From: Larix kaempferi
Taxonomy: Eukaryota; Streptophyta; Pinopsida; Pinales; Pinaceae
Reading direction: 5' to 3'
Assembly: GCA_027924585.1 (NCBI GenBank)
Contig: BSBM01000076.1
Span: 10,524,001 to 10,588,000, forward strand
DNA length: 64,000 nt
In this document: positions 58,773 to 64,000 of the stretch, one piece after another
Layout: each line of letters opens with the position of its first letter
How positions within the stretch are numbered: position 1 is the first letter of the stretch
Translations under genes and position numbers: made by a program
The notes under the pieces: model-generated
Databases searched by the model: none
Seen by the model: the letters and a program-made list of their open reading frames with translations, nothing else
What the model was told of the DNA's origin: nothing

Positions 58773-60180
58773 GTCCTCCCTTCCCAAAATTTCTTGTCAT
58801 CAAGCAACTGTAATTCATGGTGCTGTAACACTTGCTCATTCTCCCATGTGGCATCTTCATTGGGTAGACCTTTCCACAAAACAAGATACTCCTTTATGGT
58901 CATATTTCTTAGCCTTATTTCTCTTGTTTGCAGAATTATTTTTGGTACCAAGATTAGTTGTTCTTTATCATCCAATGGTGGAAGTTCCATTGATATTGTT
59001 ACCTAATATCCAACTGCTTTCTTTAAGACATGAGACACGAAACTCAATGTGTACTTTGCTTCCTTTTGGAAGATCCAAGTCATAAGCAACTTCTCCTACC
59101 TTCTGCACAACTCTGTAAGGACCATAGAACCTTGGTTTTAAATTTTCAGCCCCTTTACCTTTCAAGGTTGATTGTATATATGGTTGAAACCTCAAATACA
59201 CCAAGTCATCCACTTGAAAGCTTCGCTCTGTCCTGCTCCTATATGCATACATTTTCCGTTGATTTTGAGTAGTCTGCAAGTTGTCCTTGAGTGCTTTCAA
59301 AATATCTTGACTTTCTTGGATCCACTCTTTTGGCTTTGGTGCTTTACACTCTCCAAAAGATGATCAACATAGGTGGAGGTTTCATATCCATACAAGGCTT
59401 TGAAGGGGTACATGCCAATAGACATGTGATAAGAAGCGTTGTAGCAGAATTCACCCAAATGCAACCATCTAATCCAAGTGTTTTGCTGCCATGTAACATA
59501 GTTTCTGAGATATCCTTCCAGCCACTGATTGAACTTCTCAGTTTTCCCATCAGTTTGAGGGTGGTAGCTTGTATTGAGATCCAAATCTGTCCCCACCAAT
59601 TTAAACAACTCTTACCAAAAAGCACTTGTGAACTTATTTGTCTCTATCACTGATTATTGTTTTTGGAAATCCATGTAATCTGAACACTTCTTTAAAGAAA
59701 AGGATAGCAATTTAGGCTGTTGATCTAGTTTATGGAACAATACAGAAATGTGCAAATTTAGTAAGTCTATATACTACAACAAATATGCAGTCTTTCCTTG
59801 TACCTTGGGTAGACCAGTGATGAAGTCCATTGAAATGCTCTCCCACTATTGTTACAGAATTGGTAGTGGTTATAGTATCCTGAATGGATGTATGTGCTCA
59901 ATTTTATTCCATTGTCCTATGTTTCACTCTCTCACATGCTTCAACACATCATTCTTGAGGCCCTTCCATGAGAACCTCTCTCTAACTTTCCTGGAAGTCT
60001 TGAAGTAACCAGGATGTCCTGCCAAAGGTGAATCATGTGAAGCTTCCAAAATATTTTTCTTCAATACTGATCCTAGAACCAAGTAGATTCTATCTTTGTA
60101 ATATATGACTCTCTCTAACACTTTATACAAATAATCTCAAATTAAGCCATCTAACAACTCACATGCAAATTTATTTTTAG
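58754..60180 (-). pseudogene. gypsy-2 integrase with chromodomain
   Basis: N-terminal zinc-finger region (ASHDSPLAGHPGYFKTSRKV). The core is degraded between 59608 and 59924, then LDLNTSYHPQTDGKTEKFNQ keeps the catalytic Glu. FKALYGYE, RTERSFQVDDLVYLR and the FYGPYRVVQKVGEVAYDLDL module (GPY/F) follow. The chromodomain (EYLVLWKGLPNEDATWENEQ) ends in frame 58990-58754. The chromodomain targets integration to chromatin marks. One small frameshift is near 59300 and another near 58980. Confidence 0.9.
58773..58786 (-). other. gypsy-2 polypurine tract
   Basis: Minus strand GGGAAGGGAGGAC directly before the LTR start TGTAATG. Confidence 0.85.
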
Positions 60181-60205
60181 AGTACTCTATTGTTAGCTAA
60201 TATTT

Positions 60206-60964
60206 TCAACCAGTAGGAACCTCCATTGTAGAAAGGGATGGTTTTCTTGAAAGAACATTTGCAACTACATTCATTTTCCCTTTCTTGTAATCTATATAAA
60301 AATCATAGGTTTGAACTTTATTCACCCATTTTTGTTTCCTGTCATTGATATCCATTTGAGTCAAGAAATGCCTTAAACTATTGTGATCGGTTTTGACCAC
60401 AAACTTGCTACCCACTAGGTATTGTCAGAACTTGGCCAATGCACACATAATGGCCAACATTTATTTATCATAGATGGAATAATGTATTTCATGTGGCTGC
60501 AACTTTCTGCTCTCAAAATCAATTGGGTGCTTATTTTGCATAAGAACTGCTCCAATACCTTCTCCCGAGGCACCACACTCAAGCACACATGTCTTAGTGA
60601 AATCTGGTAGAGAAAGGACCGGACAATTGCTCATTACTTCCTTCATATTATTGAAAACTCTTTCAATTTCCTTTGAACAACATAAATATTCCTTCTTGGT
60701 AAGATCAGTCAAGGGAGCTATCAACTAAGAGAATCCTTTAACAAATTTTCTGTAGTAAGTGCATATCCCAAGGAATCCTCTCAATTCAGTGACTTTGTTG
60801 GGGCTTGTCCAATCAAGGATGGCTTGAATCTTTTCCATGTGGAATTTCACCCCTTGTTGTACAATCACACGACCAAGATAAAATAGCTCAATCATTCCAA
60901 ATTCACATTTGTATAGCTTTGCATACAATGATTGATCTACCAAAATAGTCAGTACAACTTCCAA
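60206..60964 (-). pseudogene. gypsy-2 RT thumb and RNase H
   Basis: [18 protein letters not shown] and [18 protein letters not shown]. After a stop at 60725 come FTKTCVLECGASGEGIGAVL (catalytic Asp position reads Glu), IDFESRKLQPHEIHYS, then LVGSKFVVKTDHNSLRHFL and VANVLSRKPSL. Frame +1 relative to the RT core, so a frameshift lies near 60960. Confidence 0.88.
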
Positions 60965-61480
60965 ATGTTGATGGTGTTATTCCCAAGTTTTCTATAAATC
61001 AAGGTATCATCAAAAAACACTAGCACATATTTACAGAGCTGCTTACTAAACACTCTATTCATACAAGATTGGAATGTTGCAGGTGCATTAGTCAATCCAA
61101 ATGGCATGACTAAGAATTCAAAATGTCCATAGTGAGAGTGGAAAGTTGTCTTATGTATGTCTTCTTCCCTCATTTTGATTTGATGGTACCCAGAACAAAG
61201 GTCTATCTTGGAGAATAACTTGGCCCCATGTAGCTCATCCATCAACTCATCAATTCTTGGAATTGGGTATCGATTCTTTATGGTCTTCTTGTTTAGAACT
61301 TGGTAATTTATGCACATCCTCAATGTTCCATCTTTCTTATTCACTAAAACTACTAAGGAAGCAAAAGGACTCGAGCTTGGCCTGATCAGTACTAACTCAA
61401 GAAGCTCCTTTATACCCCTTTCAATTTCATATTTGAGCTTATTGGGATGCTTATAGGGGTGGGTCATGATGGGAAGTGTT
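60949..61480 (-). pseudogene. gypsy-2 reverse transcriptase core
   Basis: [49 protein letters not shown] (first Asp), [20 protein letters not shown] and the catalytic FFDDTLIY. Open except for the flanking stops; the same frame as the protease and gag. Confidence 0.92.
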
Positions 61481-61485
61481 CCTAC

Positions 61486-62145
61486 TTACAATTCTATCAC
61501 ATGCTCAACTCCTCTATCTTGTGGCCTGCCGGGAGGAAGGTATCCAAAAACAAATTCATACTTCTTAAGCAATTTCTTGATGTCATATGGATGTTGTGAA
61601 ATTTCAAGGGCTGGTCCTTGTGAGGAAATGAAACATTCATCATCCCACTCTATGTCCCCATGCCTCAATATAGACCTCATTCTATGGGATGACACCACTT
61701 GATAGGTGTTCATGCCTTTCAGAACTACTTGCTTCCCATCAAAAAGTTTGAATCTCATTTCCATAATTTTGTAGTTAACAATATGCTCACCAATTGAGAA
61801 TAACCATTGAACTCCCAACACTATGTTTGTTTCATCCATATTCACAATATATAAATTATCTATCATTGTATAATCCCCAATGGTCAATTGCATCTTGGGA
61901 ATCCAATTTTTGCAATCCATGGAATTATTCCTAGGGATCATGACAGTGAATCCATCAAAATATTCAGCGAGAAGCTTTCTTCTTTCCACCATTGTAGCAT
62001 CAATAAAATTATGAGTGGCATCTCCATCCAACAATATAATATCCCTTTGGACTTGGACTACTCCCTTGAACCAAAGAGTATGAAATCTTGGTACTCCAGA
62101 CAAAACAACAATCTTTCTCGAATCCGGTTGTGGTTGCTCTTCTTC
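61486..62145 (-). pseudogene. gypsy-2 aspartic protease
   Basis: IILLDGDATHNFIDATM: the catalytic DSG reads DGD, probably inactivating. It continues FTVMIPRNNSMDCK and NIVLGVQWLFSIGEHIVNY (flap/LGxxWL region). It lies between TGA 62146-62148 and TAA 61483-61485, both in the same frame as gag and RT. Confidence 0.88.
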
Positions 62146-62148
62146 TGG

Positions 62149-63203
62149 TCATCCATAATCTTCTTCTGGAATTATTGGTTGCCCCTCATTCTCTTCTTCC
62201 TCCTCATTTTCAAAAAACACTTCTATATAATTTGCTTTCCCTGTAGCACATCTATGGCTTGGAACCCATGGCTCTTGGCACGAGAAGCACAAATTCTTTC
62301 TCCTTATCTCATCTTGGTCTTTGAAAAAATTATCCTTCTTGAAATTTCCACTTGGGACCTTTTGAGAGGATCTCGTATCCTTGAGCTTAGGAGGAAAAAT
62401 ATTCTTAGGTGGGAATATGGTTCTTGGAATATCATCTTGAAGATCTCTAGTTTTGTTCATGGCATCTTGCAATGTTGCAGGTTGATGAGATTTAACCAGC
62501 CCCTTAAGTGGATATGCCAGTACTTTTGTAAACAAAAGAACCAAGCAAGCTTTAGAGATATTATTAACCATGACTACAACTCTTTGAAAATATGAAATGT
62601 ATGCCTTAGGAGTTCTAGACTGCTTCAATTGAGAAAGATCTCTAAATGAAATTTCAGGATCTCTCCTTTCAAACCTATTCACCAACCTTCTTGTGAACTC
62701 CTCATAGGTGGTTACAGTTTCATTCCCCAAAGTCCTCAAGCAATGAAACCAATAATAATTTTCTTCTCCTTCTAAATGCAAGGTAGCCATTTTAATGGCA
62801 TCCCTTTTATCCATATGATTCAATTGAAATTAAGTATCTAGCTTCTGCACCCAAGAGATAGCAGTGCATTTAGAGGATCCATCAAAGTAGGGCATGGATA
62901 TCTTACCAATGGTTCGTTGAAACTCAAAATTTTGAGTGGACATTCTATTGCCTCCTCCTTATTGACCTTTTCCTAGTAGTCACAATGTTCTATGAAGGTC
63001 AAATATATATTACACTCCTCATCCAAGGCCATGTATTATGTAAGTCGAACCTCCAATGGTGCAATTGCTTCAAACTGCATTTTAGGCTCTTCCATTCTAT
63101 GCTCAAGGAACTTGGGCATAGTAAGCCTCGTCATCTCCCTGAATTCATGTGGCTGATTGATTAGCCTAGTCTTGGAAAATATTTTTTCTTTGAAATTCTT
63201 CTT
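62149..63203 (-). pseudogene. gypsy-2 gag, N-terminus cut by LTR insertion
   Basis: N-terminal part (EMTRLTMPKFLEHRMEEPKM, with stops), then ISMPYFDGSSKCTAISWVQK, IKMATLHLEGEENYYWFHCL and FTRRLVNRFERRDPEISFRD, as in capsid domains of chromoviruses. A knuckle-like CFSCQEPWVPSHRC (CX2CX7HX2C spacing) near 62240 stands where the nucleocapsid zinc finger should be. Confidence 0.85.
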
Positions 63204-64000
63204 TGTAATACCCCAATTTTGACCCTTGTGATATATTGGATTTTAATGTAAATATTGTATACATGCGATGTATGTTTCCCTAGCGTGGAGCTCAAGGCCA
63301 AGGCTCCGCTAGTGTATGTTCGGATTTTATTTAAAATGGACAAGTATTTGATATTTTATTACCCATGAGCTATTAAGCCATGGAATATTGTAAATGCTGT
63401 AAATATTTGATATTGCAATTAAATACCAAAACTGGCTATGGAAGCAACGAATGAGAAGGGGCCATGTGTATTCCACTAGGGAGTGGTGAGGGGGTTGTGG
63501 GGATGAACCATATGCTTCCAAATTTCATCTTGTGAACCCATTTGACTTTCCTTGCTGACATTTAATTCTATTGTCAGGAAGTTGTTGAAGAATTCAGTCC
63601 ATGGCTTCAATGGAGCATGGGCAGCCCAGAAATTCGTATGGAAGGTATGGGATCTGTTTTTATTGTACCACAAGTCACTCTGCCTCATGGGAATTGGTTA
63701 TTCCTCATTCCCATTCCATTGTTGAATATCCCAGCATCAGTTTTCATCCATTACACATGCCCAGCAGTGAGAAAAACAAAAAATCGCAACTTTGCAAAAC
63801 CCACGTTTTGAAGAGCCATAAACGCCCAGAATTTGGTATTGACAGTAAAATCCAATGGGGGATCCATAGATATGAACCTTGGGACGAATTTGATAGTATT
63901 AGATACCCCTAAATCCATAGAAAAACCCAGCTTTTATACCCCAGAATTCCAGTGGCGGGATTGAGTCATTTGATCACCGAATTGAGAAATTCCAAGTGTG
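63204..64000 (+). repeat. Gypsy LTR related to G1, leaving the window
   Basis: Starts TGTAATACCCCAATTTTGAC, the same start as the G1 3' LTR, and shares CCTAGCGTGGAGCTCAAGGC. There is no purine tract to its left, so it is a 5' LTR of a plus-strand element or a solo LTR. Left flank TTCTT (63199-63203) is the predicted target duplication. The end is outside the window. Confidence 0.8.

Larger units (their letters stand above)
57018..63203 (-). mobile_element. Chromodomain Ty3/gypsy element gypsy-2, interrupted on the right
   Basis: Minus-strand chromovirus: 3' LTR at left (57018-58772), polypurine tract, then, read right to left, gag, PR, RT, RNase H, INT and chromodomain in the normal order. 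The 5' end of gag is cut at 63204 by another LTR, so its leader, primer-binding site and 5' LTR are off the right side. It inserted in the copia-2 gag; the left flank ACTAT (57013-57017) is the predicted target duplication. Confidence 0.9.

Noticed and set aside
1-64000. tRNA, rRNA, CRISPR or bacterial-type operon structure
   Set aside because: None seen. The tRNA-like words are primer-binding sites or the SINE head, and direct repeats are LTRs or tandem duplications without spacer structure.

Overview
This window looks like intergenic DNA of a large, repeat-rich seed-plant nuclear genome. Almost every recognisable piece belongs to a plant-type transposable element: Ty1/copia and Ty3/gypsy LTR elements primed by initiator tRNA-Met, L1-type LINEs with a C-terminal RNase H, a CACTA/En-Spm TNP2 transposase, and a tRNA-headed SINE. 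The elements are old, full of stop codons and nested in one another. That pattern fits a gymnosperm better than a compact angiosperm genome, but this is inference. I see no intact host gene, no rRNA or tRNA gene and no CRISPR array.

Layout. (1) 1-11015: a minus-strand gypsy element (gypsy-0). Its gag runs off the left edge, and its primer-binding site (10481-10492) and 5' LTR (10496-11015) lie at the right. Its leader is split by a complete copia element with 170-bp LTRs (copia-A, 1772-6975) and by a 5'-truncated LINE (LINE-0, 8017-9664). (2) 11016-21061: AT-rich DNA with a nested tandem duplication (13685-14615) and two 5'-truncated LINE insertions with clear target-site duplications (15393-16743 minus, 19808-21061 plus). 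(3) 21214-29039: a decayed CACTA TNP2 transposase gene, and upstream of it on the same strand a broken SET-domain gene that carries a SINE. About 140 bp is shared between the TNP2 5' flank and the SET 3' flank. (4) 29430-38490: GCACCGG-rich repeat clusters, a long LINE (LINE-1) with endonuclease, RT, zinc-finger and RNase H remnants, and a possible CACTA terminus.

(5) 39230-64000: a set of nested elements. A plus-strand gypsy element (G1) has its 5' LTR at 39230-40638 and its gag-pol at 50360-54783. Its leader holds a LINE (LINE-3), and that LINE's RNase H reading frame is split by copia-B (42088-48205). G1's 3' LTR begins at 54833 and is broken at 55112 by the LTR of another copia (copia-2). 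The copia-2 gag is broken at 57018 by a minus-strand chromodomain gypsy (gypsy-2). The gypsy-2 gag is broken at 63204 by a fourth LTR that leaves the window. The missing halves should lie to the right, in reverse order.

None of the elements looks able to move by itself. The most preserved is copia-A: one frame from gag to RNase H with only four nonsense codons. The items most worth following are the SET/CACTA association, the coding segment downstream of RNase H shared by the LINE family, the copia-B element that lacks most of pol, and the conserved hairpin block shared by three otherwise divergent gypsy LTRs.
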